Assembly: GCA_005790605.1 (NCBI GenBank)
Contig: SXUI01000016.1
Location: 56,080-120,079 of the forward strand
Source: Planctomycetia bacterium
Lineage (GTDB): Bacteria; Planctomycetota; Phycisphaerae; Phycisphaerales; SM1A02
Direction: 5' to 3'
Length of the DNA stretch: 64,000 bases
Shown piece after piece: positions 27,572 through 36,920 of this stretch (its first letter is position 1; every line of letters begins with the position of its first letter). A model generated the notes under the pieces. It saw only the letters and a list, made by a program, of their open reading frames with translations, was not told the origin of the DNA and did not search any database. The translations under genes were made by a program, and so were the position numbers.

Positions 27572-28882
27572 CTATGCCGCGATTCGACCTACCCTCTCCA
27601 TCGGCACAGAAAACCAGAAGCGTGAGCCCATTCCGAGAGTTGAGTCCACACCGATTTGCCCACCGTGCAGTTGCTCAATAACCGACCTGCAGAGGTTTAA
27701 ACCGAGACCAGTCCCCTTCGCGAGTCGACGATAACTTTCGATGCGGTAGAACTTCTCAAACAACCGCCCCATCGCTTCTGGCGGGATGCCAGGTCCCGTG
27801 TCAGACACCTGCACCACGACGCTTCGCGCAAGATGGTCAGTGTCCACGGTCAGGGTGACGGTTCCTCCCGCAGGCGTGTACTTGATTCCATTGGAAAGAA
27901 GGTTCAGCATCACCTGCTTGAGCATGTCGCGATCCCCGTCGGCTGTCGCGACGACGGCGCAAGGGCTCACAAGGAGCGAAATCTCTTTCGCATTCGCTTC
28001 GCCGCGCATCGCGAGCACCGACTCGGCAGCGAGTTCGCAAAGGTCGACTTTCGCTGCATGGATGCGAGCGATCCCACTTTCGATGCGACTGATCGAAAGC
28101 ATCTGATCCACCATCCGTGAAAGGCGATCCGACTCCGTCAACATCGTCGTGAGAAGTTGGCGCCGCTCCGATTCAGGAATCGCAGTGGCATCCTCGAGCA
28201 TCTCGGCATACGCGCGAATGGATGCTAAGGGCGTCCGCAGTTCATGACTCGCCTTGGCGACGAAGTCCCCCATGCGTCGTTCCGCTTCGTGCTCTGCCGT
28301 CAAATCGATCAGAACTCCAATGGCGAGTTCGCCCATCGGAACGCAATCCACGCGGACCGCGAGCATGCCTTCGCTCAGCGCGAGGCTCATGTCCCGCGAT
28401 CGGCGAACTCCATCGCCGGCGCGCGCGGTTGTGGCAAGCAGTGATGCAAGCGCATGCGGAAGAGCACTCGTGCGCGCGACGGGTGCAAGATGCAGAAACT
28501 TCTGCGCGGCCGTGTTCATCACAAGCACATCATCGCCACAATCAACGGCGATCACCGGAGCCGGGAGTTGTTCAAGCATGGCGCGAAACTGATCAGCAGC
28601 GACTTCAGTCGCTCGCTTCGAGCGCTCATGCGATGCCGCGTGACGGGCCGCAAGGTCTAACTGCGCGCGAAGTGACGCTTGCATCGCGTCATCGAACGCT
28701 CGACGGCGCACGATGTAGCAGATCCCAAGAGCTCCGAGCAGCAAAGTCGGAAGACATGCCAGCGTAGCCGCCTCCATGCTGAGATCGGAGGCGCGGAGCA
28801 TGCCCCATGTCGAAAGCACACCGGCAGCGAGCGCTGCGATGCAAACGACAACCGTGCATTTCCCCGACGAACTGCTCTTCAC
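27572..28882 (-). CDS. Membrane sensor histidine kinase with PAS domain
   Basis: 436 residues from the GTG at 28882; GGAGGAGG lies 6 bp upstream, and the frame is open farther up but that part overlaps the neighbouring gene. Two hydrophobic segments (about 10-30 and 40-60) are followed by a PAS-like region (about 97-200). The dimerisation and phospho-acceptor H box is FVAKASHELRTPLASIRAY (His213), and the HATPase region shows N box MLNLLSNGIKY, G1 SDTGPGIP, F box LFEKFYR and G2 KGTGLGLNL. The response regulator lies 10 bp downstream. Confidence 0.9.
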   Translation of the reverse strand: MKSSSSGKCTVVVCIAALAAGVLSTWGMLRASDLSMEAATLACLPTLLLGALGICYIVRRRAFDDAMQASLRAQLDLAARHAASHERSKRATEVAADQFRAMLEQLPAPVIAVDCGDDVLVMNTAAQKFLHLAPVARTSALPHALASLLATTARAGDGVRRSRDMSLALSEGMLAVRVDCVPMGELAIGVLIDLTAEHEAERRMGDFVAKASHELRTPLASIRAYAEMLEDATAIPESERRQLLTTMLTESDRLSRMVDQMLSISRIESGIARIHAAKVDLCELAAESVLAMRGEANAKEISLLVSPCAVVATADGDRDMLKQVMLNLLSNGIKYTPAGGTVTLTVDTDHLARSVVVQVSDTGPGIPPEAMGRLFEKFYRIESYRRLAKGTGLGLNLCRSVIEQLHGGQIGVDSTLGMGSRFWFSVPMERVGRIAA

Positions 28883-28914
28883 GAGTTTCCTCCTCCGCGA
28901 ACTCACTCTCACTC

Positions 28915-30162
28915 TTACTCTGGCGTATCCCCTGCTGGGTCGATGGCAGTGAATGCGCGCTTGGCTGGCGCAAATGTTGGATCCGCTTTCAGCGCGCGCG
29001 CAAGCCACTGGGCGCTCTCGGCATCCATGCCGCTGCGACGCAGTGCGACGGCAAGGCTCACAAGTGCAGTTGGGTTCTCTGGCGCGCAAGTCACGGCCTT
29101 TCGAAACCAGTTCACTGCTGCAGCGGTGTCGCCGCGCTTCTCCGCGACGAGACCGCGCAGCCAATAGCCTTCGAATCGACCCTCTGCGAGCGCCATGATG
29201 CGTTGCGACGCGGCTTCCGCGCGCACATCATCACCTGCGTTCCATGCGGCTTGGCCGAGATCAATCCAACCCTCAAGGTGTTCCGGATTGAGATGCACGA
29301 GCCCAGCAAAAGCGTTGCGCGCTTCGGCGAACCGCCCAAGCATGGCAAGACTTCGGCCTTCGTACATTGCATACGCCTCGGGCACGACAGCGTTGGGCTT
29401 GTCTTTGATTGCGCGAGTGAGCCGTCGCGCCTGATCGAGACACTTCTGCCACTCCTGCGCGGCGTACAGCGATCGCAAGAGTTTTTCGCAGATCATCGGC
29501 GCTTCGGGATCGATGAGCGACGCAACTTCGTAATAGCGCCAACCCGCCTTGTTGTCTCCCTCCATCGCGGAGAGATCCCCGAGCAACTCATTCAGCGCGG
29601 CGTTGTGCTCGAAATACGCGAGTCGCGAAAGCAAGAACTCGCGCGCCTCTTCGATCTGCTGCAACGCGACCATCGTCTCGGCAGCGGCAAGGACATACGA
29701 GAGTTTGGATCCGTCGAGCTCCGCGGCCTTCTGGTAATCGGCGAGCGCCTTCGCGTCTTGCGACCACCGCTCCATCACAACGCCCCGGAAGTAATACGCC
29801 TCCGCATAGTTGGGATCGATAGTGATCGCTTTGTCGAGGGCCGCGCGCGCTTCTTCAAGCCGACGCGACTCCAACTCAATGCGACCGAGCAAGGACCAGT
29901 ACTTGGGCTCTTCCCCCGAGCGCGCGATCGCTTCTCGAATGTGCTTCTGCGCGCTTGAAAGATCGCCCGATTCGAATGCTTGACGGGCCTGATCAAAGCT
30001 CACAACACTCGTGGTCCTCGCGAAGCGGCTGTTCGCCTCTTTCCGAGCGACCGCGCCATGCTTTGTAGGTCCATTGCATCCGACGATTCCGCCGAGCATG
30101 ACTGCGAAACCGAGGGTGATGGTCAACAACGATGGTTGCATAGAACGCATTTGATAAGGCAT
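28915..30162 (-). CDS. TPR-repeat lipoprotein
   Basis: 415 residues from the ATG at 30162, with TGAGG 8 bp upstream. The signal ends in a lipobox (LGGIVGC), and the mature protein is all-helical TPR. Repeats include ARAALDKAITIDPNYAEAYYFRGVVM, ALADYQKAAELDGSKLSY and FRKAVTCAPENPTALVSLAVAL, starting near residue 50. It may assist assembly of the secretin, like PilF/PilW-type pilotins in other bacteria; this is inferred from its position just downstream of pilQ and its anchor. Confidence 0.83.
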   Translation of the reverse strand: MPYQMRSMQPSLLTITLGFAVMLGGIVGCNGPTKHGAVARKEANSRFARTTSVVSFDQARQAFESGDLSSAQKHIREAIARSGEEPKYWSLLGRIELESRRLEEARAALDKAITIDPNYAEAYYFRGVVMERWSQDAKALADYQKAAELDGSKLSYVLAAAETMVALQQIEEAREFLLSRLAYFEHNAALNELLGDLSAMEGDNKAGWRYYEVASLIDPEAPMICEKLLRSLYAAQEWQKCLDQARRLTRAIKDKPNAVVPEAYAMYEGRSLAMLGRFAEARNAFAGLVHLNPEHLEGWIDLGQAAWNAGDDVRAEAASQRIMALAEGRFEGYWLRGLVAEKRGDTAAAVNWFRKAVTCAPENPTALVSLAVALRRSGMDAESAQWLARALKADPTFAPAKRAFTAIDPAGDTPE

Positions 30163-30227
30163 CCAAAGTTCCTCAGATGCTGCCCTCGCAGCAAACTCAG
30201 CACCTCTCATCGGCACGGCAGGCAGTT

Positions 30228-32285
30228 TCATTCAGCGCGAACGGGAGTTTCGAGCGCAAGCGCTGTGTTAGGTGCTGGCACAGACTTTTGCATGACCGGC
30301 GAGGCGAGTGCGATCGGCGCGTTTGCGGAGCCTCCGCTCGTCGCGCTCGATTGAGCGCCCGCTGCCGGGCTTCCCGCAGGCGCTGGCGCAGCCGTTGCTG
30401 GCGCGGCTGCGGGCACTTCCGTGGGAAGCCCTGCTTTCGCGTCACGATCCGCCTCAGCCTGCTGAAGCTGCTTCTCCACAATGCGTTGGAAGATCGAGCG
30501 CTCGTATGCACGGTCGTCGGCAGATCCACCGAGCTCCGATCGCATGCGCTGCATTTCTGGCTGATTGGGTGTGACGCGAAGCGAACTTTCCACATGGAAG
30601 AGCGCGAGTTCACGATCACCACTCGCCATCGCCTGCACAGCATCCTGATTGTGATTCGTCGAGATCAGCTCGCGGCTCCATGGCAGCAGCCCCTCACGAG
30701 ATCCGATGCGAACCGCGTTCACAAACTCGTTCGCTTCATCAGACCAGACCTTCGCGATTTCATCCTTGACGATGTTGGGCGTGATGAGGAAGATGATCTC
30801 TCGTCGATCGACGGAGTCGTCCTGACCCTTGAACGCATCGCCAAGCAGCGGAATGTCGCCTAAGCCAGGAACCTGACGCCGTGTGATCTCAGTCTCTTCC
30901 GTGAAGAGCCCGCCGAGCACGAGCGTTTGACCGTCTTTCACACGGACATTCGTCACGATCTCATTGGTCTTCTCGTTCGGAATCGGAAGGACGCCGCCAC
31001 CGGGCTGAATGACCTTCTCAAGTGTTGCGGACGAAATCGATGGCGCGAGTTCCATGCGAATGGAGCCATCTTGCGAGATGAACGGACGGAAGATGAGCTT
31101 GATACCTGTGTCGAGGAACTCGACAGTTTGCGTGGTCGAAGTTTGCGTTGTCGTGGTGGAGAGGTAACCGACTCGATCACCCACAAGCACTTGTGCACGC
31201 TGCCGATTCAACGCCATGACGCGGGGCCGGGCGAGAATCGTCGTGTCTGTCACTTGATCTAGCAAGCGAAGAAACACAGCGACATTGTCGGTCACGACAC
31301 CGGCGCGAAGGGTCGATGGCTCACTCCAACCAGCGACGCTCGAGGTGATCGCGCTTGCATCGTTGGTTGCGGTACCGCCTGTGTTCCCCTTGAACAAGTC
31401 ATTCGCAGCCGCAGTTGGACTTGCGAAGTCAAGAAAGTCAAGATCACCGATGATCGACACATCCACTCCGTACGCATTCTGCTCATGGACGCGTGTCGAA
31501 ACAACAGTGGCTTCCACGACGACCTGCGACGGAGGCGTGTCAATCTCCGCGAGCAACTTCGTGACCGCGGCAACCTGCTCTGGGAAATCGTTGACAACCA
31601 ACATCCCTTCGTAGGCCCAAGTGTCGCTTCCGCCATCAGAGTTGGACGGTTGGAATCCATCCTCGACGGTTCCAACGAATGAAAGTTGGCCCGACTCGGA
31701 AAGCAATGGCTTCACGAAGTCTGCTGCATCCTTCGCGCTCAGGAACTGCAGCGCGAAATTGCGGCTCTCGCGCCGTTGCTTCATGAGTTGTCGGGCTGCG
31801 TAATCCTCGCTGGTGTAGACGAAGATGAACTGCCCGTCTTCCTCGATTTGAAGATCGAGGGAGCGGAGAATCACATCGAGTGCCTCGCGTAGTGTGACAT
31901 CGTAAAGATTCGCGGTGACCGTTCCACTCACGCCTTTTCCCGCCACGATATTGCGGCGAGCCTGCATGGACAACATCTGCAGCGCTTGCTGAACATCTGT
32001 CTCCTGGAACTTGATCGTGAAGGTCTCCGCGGCGGCGGCTTGCCCACTCGTCGATTGAATCTGCGGTTGGGCGGGTGTGGCGGCAGCAGCCTCAGTCGGC
32101 GCTGCTGCTGGTGTGGCCGCTGCGGCTTCCGGCGCGGGCGGCGACGCAGGCGCGGCATCTTGCGCCATTGCGGCGCAAGACAGCGTCGTTGCGATGGTCG
32201 AGGCGACAATGTGTGCGAACAAGAAACCGCGCGATGCGGTCAAAGGCGTTCGGAGGCTACCGACAGACACGCGAGCTTCATGCAT
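30228..32285 (-). CDS. pilQ: Type IV pilus secretin PilQ
   Basis: 685 residues from the ATG at 32285; AAGGAGC lies 6 bp upstream (another ATG is at 32288). Signal peptide SRGFLFAHIVASTIATTLSCAAMAQ is followed by an Ala/Pro-rich linker (about 45-85), then N-domains (FQETDVQQALQMLSMQARRNIV), an intermediate N1-like domain (LVVNDFPEQVAAVTKLLAEID) and the secretin barrel (NRQRAQVLVGDRVGYLS; VRVKDGQTLVLGGLFTEE; GDIPLLGDAF). The C-terminal ~80 residues are Ala/Pro/Ser-rich. It is the last member of the pilMNOPQ order and probably forms the outer-membrane pore of the pilus machine. Confidence 0.93.
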   Translation of the reverse strand: MHEARVSVGSLRTPLTASRGFLFAHIVASTIATTLSCAAMAQDAAPASPPAPEAAAATPAAAPTEAAAATPAQPQIQSTSGQAAAAETFTIKFQETDVQQALQMLSMQARRNIVAGKGVSGTVTANLYDVTLREALDVILRSLDLQIEEDGQFIFVYTSEDYAARQLMKQRRESRNFALQFLSAKDAADFVKPLLSESGQLSFVGTVEDGFQPSNSDGGSDTWAYEGMLVVNDFPEQVAAVTKLLAEIDTPPSQVVVEATVVSTRVHEQNAYGVDVSIIGDLDFLDFASPTAAANDLFKGNTGGTATNDASAITSSVAGWSEPSTLRAGVVTDNVAVFLRLLDQVTDTTILARPRVMALNRQRAQVLVGDRVGYLSTTTTQTSTTQTVEFLDTGIKLIFRPFISQDGSIRMELAPSISSATLEKVIQPGGGVLPIPNEKTNEIVTNVRVKDGQTLVLGGLFTEETEITRRQVPGLGDIPLLGDAFKGQDDSVDRREIIFLITPNIVKDEIAKVWSDEANEFVNAVRIGSREGLLPWSRELISTNHNQDAVQAMASGDRELALFHVESSLRVTPNQPEMQRMRSELGGSADDRAYERSIFQRIVEKQLQQAEADRDAKAGLPTEVPAAAPATAAPAPAGSPAAGAQSSATSGGSANAPIALASPVMQKSVPAPNTALALETPVRAE

Positions 32286-32302
32286 CATTCGCTCCTTGAT
32301 GT

Positions 32303-32914
32303 TCAAGAACCATGCGAGCGGATCTTGATTTCGAAGCGGCGGTCCCCGTAGGCAAGGATGACACCAGCTTCACGGATTTCGACAAGCAGAAATCTCAGGC
32401 CTTCTACAGCAAGCTCATCACCGAGCTTGTAGGTCTTACCATTGATGACCGCGACCGACAATCCGCTTCCCGCAGTCTGCACACGAAACCGCTCCGAGTA
32501 CGCAACCGCGAGATCAACTGCCTCCTGGGACAACGAAGCATCGGCCTCCGATGGCGTGGACTTTGGCGGCAGCGTCGAATCGCTCGCTTGTGGCGTTGAA
32601 TTCTGCGGGATAGACAACCTGCAACCGCGCAGACGGAATGGATCCGACTCCGTGTGATCAGGAAGCTTGAGAATCCGCTCTGGAATCGCGGGAGTGGCCT
32701 CAACAGTCGCGGTCGGATCATCCGCGATCGCTGTGCGAGGAAGATTGGTCAGTACGCGCAAGCGTGCCCACAGGAGCAGTCCCATCGGCTTCGCCCATAC
32801 AACCGTTCCAAACGCGCCAAGCCATAGCAACGCGCGCAATCGCGGGTGGACGCGCAGTTTCTGCCGAAACTTGGCGAGTGTGCCCGGCGCCGAGGAAATG
32901 GAACCGCGAGTCAT
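32303..32914 (-). CDS. PilP/GspC-like inner-membrane protein
   Basis: 203 residues. One hydrophobic segment (about 28-52, RALLWLGAFGTVVWAKPMGLLL) is followed by a flexible Pro/Ser/Thr-rich stretch and a small C-terminal domain, VINGKTYKLGDELAVEGLRFLLVEIREAGVILAYG, which resembles the PilP/GspC HR fold that contacts the secretin N-domain. It overlaps the end of pilO by 4 bp and is 17 bp from pilQ. Sequence similarity to a named family is weak; synteny carries the assignment. Confidence 0.7.
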   Translation of the reverse strand: MTRGSISSAPGTLAKFRQKLRVHPRLRALLWLGAFGTVVWAKPMGLLLWARLRVLTNLPRTAIADDPTATVEATPAIPERILKLPDHTESDPFRLRGCRLSIPQNSTPQASDSTLPPKSTPSEADASLSQEAVDLAVAYSERFRVQTAGSGLSVAVINGKTYKLGDELAVEGLRFLLVEIREAGVILAYGDRRFEIKIRSHGS

Positions 32915-33525
32915 CGTGAGCCCCCCGTCGAGTCTGGAAGTTTCTCAAGCAGCGGATCACTCCACACTGCGTCGACGACGATCGACACATCGAGCATGCC
33001 CAATGCATCGGTGGCATCCTGCCGCAAGTCGACCTCGAGTGTTCGCACGAGGCGGTCGGATTGCTCTGCACGGCGGAGGATTCGCATGCAAGTTTCGAAG
33101 TTCGACTTCATTGCCACGGTCACCGGCACCGCGCGCCACGCCTTCGGTCCATCGCGTGCAGCAAGCACGCTCTTCCCCGCAGCAACAGTTTGCGTTATGA
33201 GTTCGACACCATTGACTGGTTCGCTCATCGACCGCATCAACTGCGCCTGCGATGGATCATTCGGAATCCGGCGAAGCGCGCTCCCCCGCTCGAGATCCAG
33301 TCGCGCGCACGCAGCGCTGCGCGACGCAAGTTCTTCTTCAAGGCGTTCCCGCGCGGCGATTCGAAGCGCAAGGCGAGTCGCCTCCGCCTCCGCGACACTG
33401 CCTGCTTCCCATAGCGGGAGCGCAACGAACCAAGTCGCTGCGACCGCAAGGAGCGCAACAATGACGAGCACCCAACGAGCAGTCGCTGTCGAATGTCGGA
33501 GAGTTTGCGTGCTCGCTTCACTCAC
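32911..33525 (-). CDS. pilO: PilO-like alignment-complex protein
   Basis: 204 residues from the GTG at 33525; AGGAGG lies 9 bp upstream, and the start overlaps the end of pilN by 8 bp. A single N-terminal membrane segment (WVLVIVALLAVAATWFVALPLW, about 17-38) is followed by a coiled-coil-like helix (VAEAEATRLALRIAARERLEEEL) and a ferredoxin-like C-terminal domain. This is the PilO/GspM architecture. It would pair with the PilN-like protein in the inner-membrane alignment complex. The assignment rests on architecture plus position. Confidence 0.78.
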   Translation of the reverse strand: MSEASTQTLRHSTATARWVLVIVALLAVAATWFVALPLWEAGSVAEAEATRLALRIAARERLEEELASRSAACARLDLERGSALRRIPNDPSQAQLMRSMSEPVNGVELITQTVAAGKSVLAARDGPKAWRAVPVTVAMKSNFETCMRILRRAEQSDRLVRTLEVDLRQDATDALGMLDVSIVVDAVWSDPLLEKLPDSTGGSR

Positions 33526-34195
33526 GGTGCACGCCCTCCTCAGTCTCTGCCTGCGCATGCATCGCGCCCGTGCGCACAGTCCAGTGCTCGTCGAGGTCAA
33601 CACGGAAAGTGATGCGAAACTCGCGCGCCTCAACGCCCTGAAAGGCGCGATTGCTGCTGCTCTCGAGGTTGACCGCGATGAAAGGTTCACGCGCTGCCAA
33701 TCCTTCAACGAAGGTCGCGATCGTCGCATCATCGACGGCAACACCAGTGACCTCACACTGATACGCGCGCGACGCCGCTGCCTCGCCCCGACGCCGCTTG
33801 CTCCGCTCTTCGCCGCTCAAATTCTCGCCGCGTAGCGCAAGGTGCTCGAGAATCGCGTCCTGGGGAACGAGTTCCGCAATCGCGTGCACAAGTCGGCTTG
33901 CCTCGATCGGCGATGCAACACTTCGCTGCAGTGCAATCTGCGCATTCGTCGCTTCGATGTTCGCCTCGAGCGTTCGAAGCTCCTCTTCGAGCAGCACGAT
34001 GGCAGAGGCCTCGTCACGAAGGCTCGCAAGGCGCGACTCCGCTGCGCGCGCGCGCCACGCCGTCACTGCAACGCTCGCACCCATGCATGCCGCAACGCAG
34101 ACCGCCCACCGCACGAGCCGTGTGTTCATATGTCGCGACGCAATGCGATCGCGGACGCGTGAAGGCAATAGATTGAATTCGCCCGCGCGATTCAT
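33518..34195 (-). CDS. pilN: PilN-like alignment-complex protein
   Basis: 225 residues from the ATG at 34195, which overlaps the pilM stop by 4 bp (ATGA); the frame is open upstream. The N-terminus is a conserved PilN cytoplasmic tail (MNRAGEFNLLPSRVRDR) that contacts PilM in known systems. One membrane segment (WAVCVAACMGASVAVTAW, about 31-48) precedes a coiled coil (RLASLRDEASAIVLLEEELRTLEANIEAT) and a C-terminal ferredoxin-like domain. The NLLP tail is diagnostic, so confidence is good despite low similarity elsewhere. Confidence 0.86.
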   Translation of the reverse strand: MNRAGEFNLLPSRVRDRIASRHMNTRLVRWAVCVAACMGASVAVTAWRARAAESRLASLRDEASAIVLLEEELRTLEANIEATNAQIALQRSVASPIEASRLVHAIAELVPQDAILEHLALRGENLSGEERSKRRRGEAAASRAYQCEVTGVAVDDATIATFVEGLAAREPFIAVNLESSSNRAFQGVEAREFRITFRVDLDEHWTVRTGAMHAQAETEEGVHRE

Positions 34196-35331
34196 GCCGC
34201 TACTCCTCGAGCCACGGTTGAAGCGCGTGACGGAAGCATCGATCGACTCGCTGCACCAAACGCAGCGATCCACCGCGATGCGCGCCCGATGTTCTCCTCG
34301 CATCCGCACGAGCGACTCTTGAGCGACTTCGCGAGTGCCAGAACGGATCCCTGCTCATCATCGAGCATGCTCGGAATCCCCGATGCGTTTCGGATCTCGT
34401 GCGTCAGCGCGATGTCTCCGTCGCCGAGCACGAGAACGACGGGCGGTGTTCCCCCACGGAACCGCACGGAGTAGTAACGGAAACACATCGTCGCCTCATT
34501 CGCAATGCTCGCAAGCACCCCTCGGGATGCATCTCGTGCCGCCTGAGCTGCGTGCGAATGCTGCAGCGTTTCAGCCGCGTCCCATCGCAGCATGGCTGCA
34601 TCGTCAAGGGAGAGCGCAAGTCGCTCAGACACGGCTTGGTCCATGGCAAGACTGCCCAGTGGCAACTCGCGAGCGAACGCGATTTCATCGCCGCGGAGGA
34701 CGAGAATTGTGGTTTCCTCGCGACCTACAACAACAACTCCGCGCACTCGACTTCGATCGCTTTCACGACGCGCCTGGCGGCTTGCGACTCGCGCAGCGGA
34801 GGCAAAGCGGGGCTCAACGGCGATGGGCTCAAGACCCCGCCGCAAGAATGGTTCGAGCATCGCTTCCACAAACGAACGCTCTGCGGCAACAAGGAGGTAC
34901 TCACTCTTCCCATCCGTGGTCGCCGGCGCGTTGGTCGGAAGCGCAGAAGCGCTGAGATCCTCGTGATCCATGCCGAATCGATCGCTCGCTTCCCAACACG
35001 CAGCGCGATCAAAGTCCTGTGGAGCGAGTGATGGCAACGAGACAATCTGAAACTGCGAACGCGGGCTCGGGATGCTCAACAGAAAGTGACGCGATCGAAA
35101 TCCCGCTCGCTTCCATTCGAGCGCTGCATCTTCCGCTGCACGAATCCACTCCGCTCCACTCTCCCCTTTCGTCACCGCAAGATGTGGTTGCGATCGCGCG
35201 ATCGGCACTTCGAGCTGCGCAGACACGAGTTCACGCGCACTCCCGCGTAATTGCAGTAAGCGCAACGCATCCGAACCACAGTCGATTCCGACTGGGCCTC
35301 GCGCAGATTTGGAGCGACGGAAACTAAACAA
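34192..35331 (-). CDS. pilM: PilM-like actin-fold pilus protein
   Basis: About 379 residues if it starts at the TTG at 35331 (GGAG about 10 bp upstream); a GTG at 35367 is an alternative. The start is uncertain. Cytoplasmic FtsA/actin-fold protein: GPVGIDCGSDALRLLQL near the N-terminus is the first nucleotide-binding motif, VVVVGREETTILVLRGDEIAFARELPLGS the second, and a third ATP-binding loop follows near VLVLGDGDIA. It recruits PilN and is the first gene of the pilMNOPQ block. The 135-bp gap to the pseudopilin gene upstream has no clear gene. Confidence 0.85.
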   Translation of the reverse strand: MFSFRRSKSARGPVGIDCGSDALRLLQLRGSARELVSAQLEVPIARSQPHLAVTKGESGAEWIRAAEDAALEWKRAGFRSRHFLLSIPSPRSQFQIVSLPSLAPQDFDRAACWEASDRFGMDHEDLSASALPTNAPATTDGKSEYLLVAAERSFVEAMLEPFLRRGLEPIAVEPRFASAARVASRQARRESDRSRVRGVVVVGREETTILVLRGDEIAFARELPLGSLAMDQAVSERLALSLDDAAMLRWDAAETLQHSHAAQAARDASRGVLASIANEATMCFRYYSVRFRGGTPPVVLVLGDGDIALTHEIRNASGIPSMLDDEQGSVLALAKSLKSRSCGCEENIGRASRWIAAFGAASRSMLPSRASTVARGVAA

Positions 35332-35466
35332 GACGCGGTTCTCCGGTGGAAAGAGGACGAGCCACACCGGATGCGTCGACACAATGAAGGGGGGGCTGTT
35401 GCCCCATTTCGCCGATTTGGGAATGATTACGCGCCAGTCGCGGCTGCGCCGCTGCACGCGCGCTGA

Positions 35467-36063
35467 TTACTCGCCACTGATGCGCGCGACGACAACTTTC
35501 CCCGTCACCGGCGCAACATCGATCTGATAGCGAACGCCAGGCGCTGAAATCACGATCGTTCCCCCACTGCCAGGAAGTCCGGTCGATGAGACCGTCCCTC
35601 CAAGTTCGTCGAAGGAAATGTCCCGCGCGCTGCCATCAAGCGAGACGCTTTCCACTCGCGCACCACCGAAATTCCCGTTGTTAAGTTGCACGATGTACGC
35701 GAGTTGGCGATCGCTTCCTGCGAGCGGATCGGAGACGTAGTCTGCGCTCGATGCATCGAACGTGCTACTCAATTCGCTCTCATCGATCCGAACAAGGCAC
35801 CAGCCTGATCCATCTTCATAGAAGTGCACACGACGCAACTCTTGCAATGCAAGCGCATCCGACTGCGCAAAGGTGAGATCGGCCACAAGCAGTCGAACGG
35901 CCGCTTGCACGTCAAAGTCGCCGCGGTTTCCGAGAAGCGGGGTCAGTAATGCGCCCGCGAGACCGAGCACCGTGACCACGATGAGCACCTCGATGAGCGT
36001 GTACGCGCGAGTAACTCGCGTTTGCGTTGTGTGCATCATGCGTCCCGTCCCCTCATCGCGCAT
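35467..36063 (-). CDS. Minor pseudopilin, GspH/FimT-like
   Basis: 198 residues from the ATG at 36063; AAGGA lies about 7 bp upstream. The leader is followed by AYTLIEVLIVVTVLGLAGALLTPLL with Glu at +5; cleavage occurs after Arg-Ala rather than Gly. The globular part has the GspH/FimT pattern: FAQSDALALQELRRVHFYEDGSGWCLVRI at about residues 60-105 and a strand-rich C-terminus. It starts 10 bp after the stop of the small gene at 36074. Confidence 0.83.
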   Translation of the reverse strand: MRDEGTGRMMHTTQTRVTRAYTLIEVLIVVTVLGLAGALLTPLLGNRGDFDVQAAVRLLVADLTFAQSDALALQELRRVHFYEDGSGWCLVRIDESELSSTFDASSADYVSDPLAGSDRQLAYIVQLNNGNFGGARVESVSLDGSARDISFDELGGTVSSTGLPGSGGTIVISAPGVRYQIDVAPVTGKVVVARISGE

Positions 36064-36073
36064 CGATTCGTCC

Positions 36074-36442
36074 TTACGGTTTACCCGCCGTCTTGACTGC
36101 GTTGCGCAACGCTTGCTCAATGCCAAGGTCATCGAGGTTCGTCACTTCAACCTTCACGCGCCCGCTCGTCAGCGTCTCACGCAACGACGCAACTTCCGCG
36201 CGGAGTGAGCGCATCTCGGTCGTCAGTTGCGCGCGCTGCAACGCTGGGTCGAGCGCTGCGGAAGGCGAACCCGGCGCCTCTGCCGGAGATCGCGCGGAAC
36301 CACCACCGTTGGATGGTTCAGGCGGACCCGCGAGCGCCGAATGTTGCGCTGCACCGAGAAAGTAGCCAGCCACCAAGCCGGCTGTTGCGCCGCAAAGGAG
36401 AAGCGAGTGCGAGAGACGATTGTTTGATTTGCCGTTCACCAT
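36074..36442 (-). CDS. Small single-pass membrane protein with C-terminal coiled coil
   Basis: 122 residues. One hydrophobic stretch (LLLCGATAGLVAGYFLGAA, about 14-33), a Pro/Gly/Ser-rich linker, then a coiled-coil helix (TTEMRSLRAEVASLRETL) and a short C-terminal helix. No family is recognised. The start overlaps the preceding pseudopilin stop by 7 bp, and it is flanked by pseudopilin genes on both sides, so it is probably a component or chaperone of this pilus cluster. Confidence 0.7.
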   Translation of the reverse strand: MVNGKSNNRLSHSLLLCGATAGLVAGYFLGAAQHSALAGPPEPSNGGGSARSPAEAPGSPSAALDPALQRAQLTTEMRSLRAEVASLRETLTSGRVKVEVTNLDDLGIEQALRNAVKTAGKP

Positions 36443-36816
36443 GTTGGAACCTCCATCGCGAGAATTGGATCCATGCCTTCGTAACGCATGTTCAACTCAG
36501 TGCCATTCCACATCAACACATAGTCGCTTGGCAGCCGAGGAATGCGATCAAGATAACTCGATCCGCCCGGAGGGTTAATGATGAGCGCATCCCAGAGCCC
36601 ATCTACCCCCTCTGCCCCGGCAGCGGGTGGTAGATCGCCGGTCTTTGCTCGAAAGAGCTCGATCTGGCTTCGAATCGTCTGTAACTGCCCTCGCGCGGAC
36701 GAGACTTGCGCCTCGCCAACTGGCGTGATGAACGACGGCATGATGATGGCCGCCAGAATTCCCAAGATGACGACGACGGTCAGAATTTCAATCAGTGTGA
36801 AAGCGTTTTTTCGCAT
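36436..36816 (-). CDS. Pseudopilin, GspG-like
   Basis: 126 residues. Short leader MRKNA, then FTLIEILTVVVILGILAAIIMPSF with Glu at +5. The mature domain shows IRSQIELFRAKTGDLPP (about 45-61), a motif shared with the pilin at 36975. The gene starts with ATG at 36816 and ends within the start of the small gene at 36442. The similarity to the 36975 product suggests a duplication. Confidence 0.87.
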   Translation of the reverse strand: MRKNAFTLIEILTVVVILGILAAIIMPSFITPVGEAQVSSARGQLQTIRSQIELFRAKTGDLPPAAGAEGVDGLWDALIINPPGGSSYLDRIPRLPSDYVLMWNGTELNMRYEGMDPILAMEVPTW

Positions 36817-36920
36817 GGTCCGACTGGCGCTCCGAGATCAGGCTCTGCCTGATGGGTTGGTGTGCCTCCAACTCGAGTCCTCGAATCGACGCACGCTACA
36901 TGCGGGCATCGCGAGGGAAA

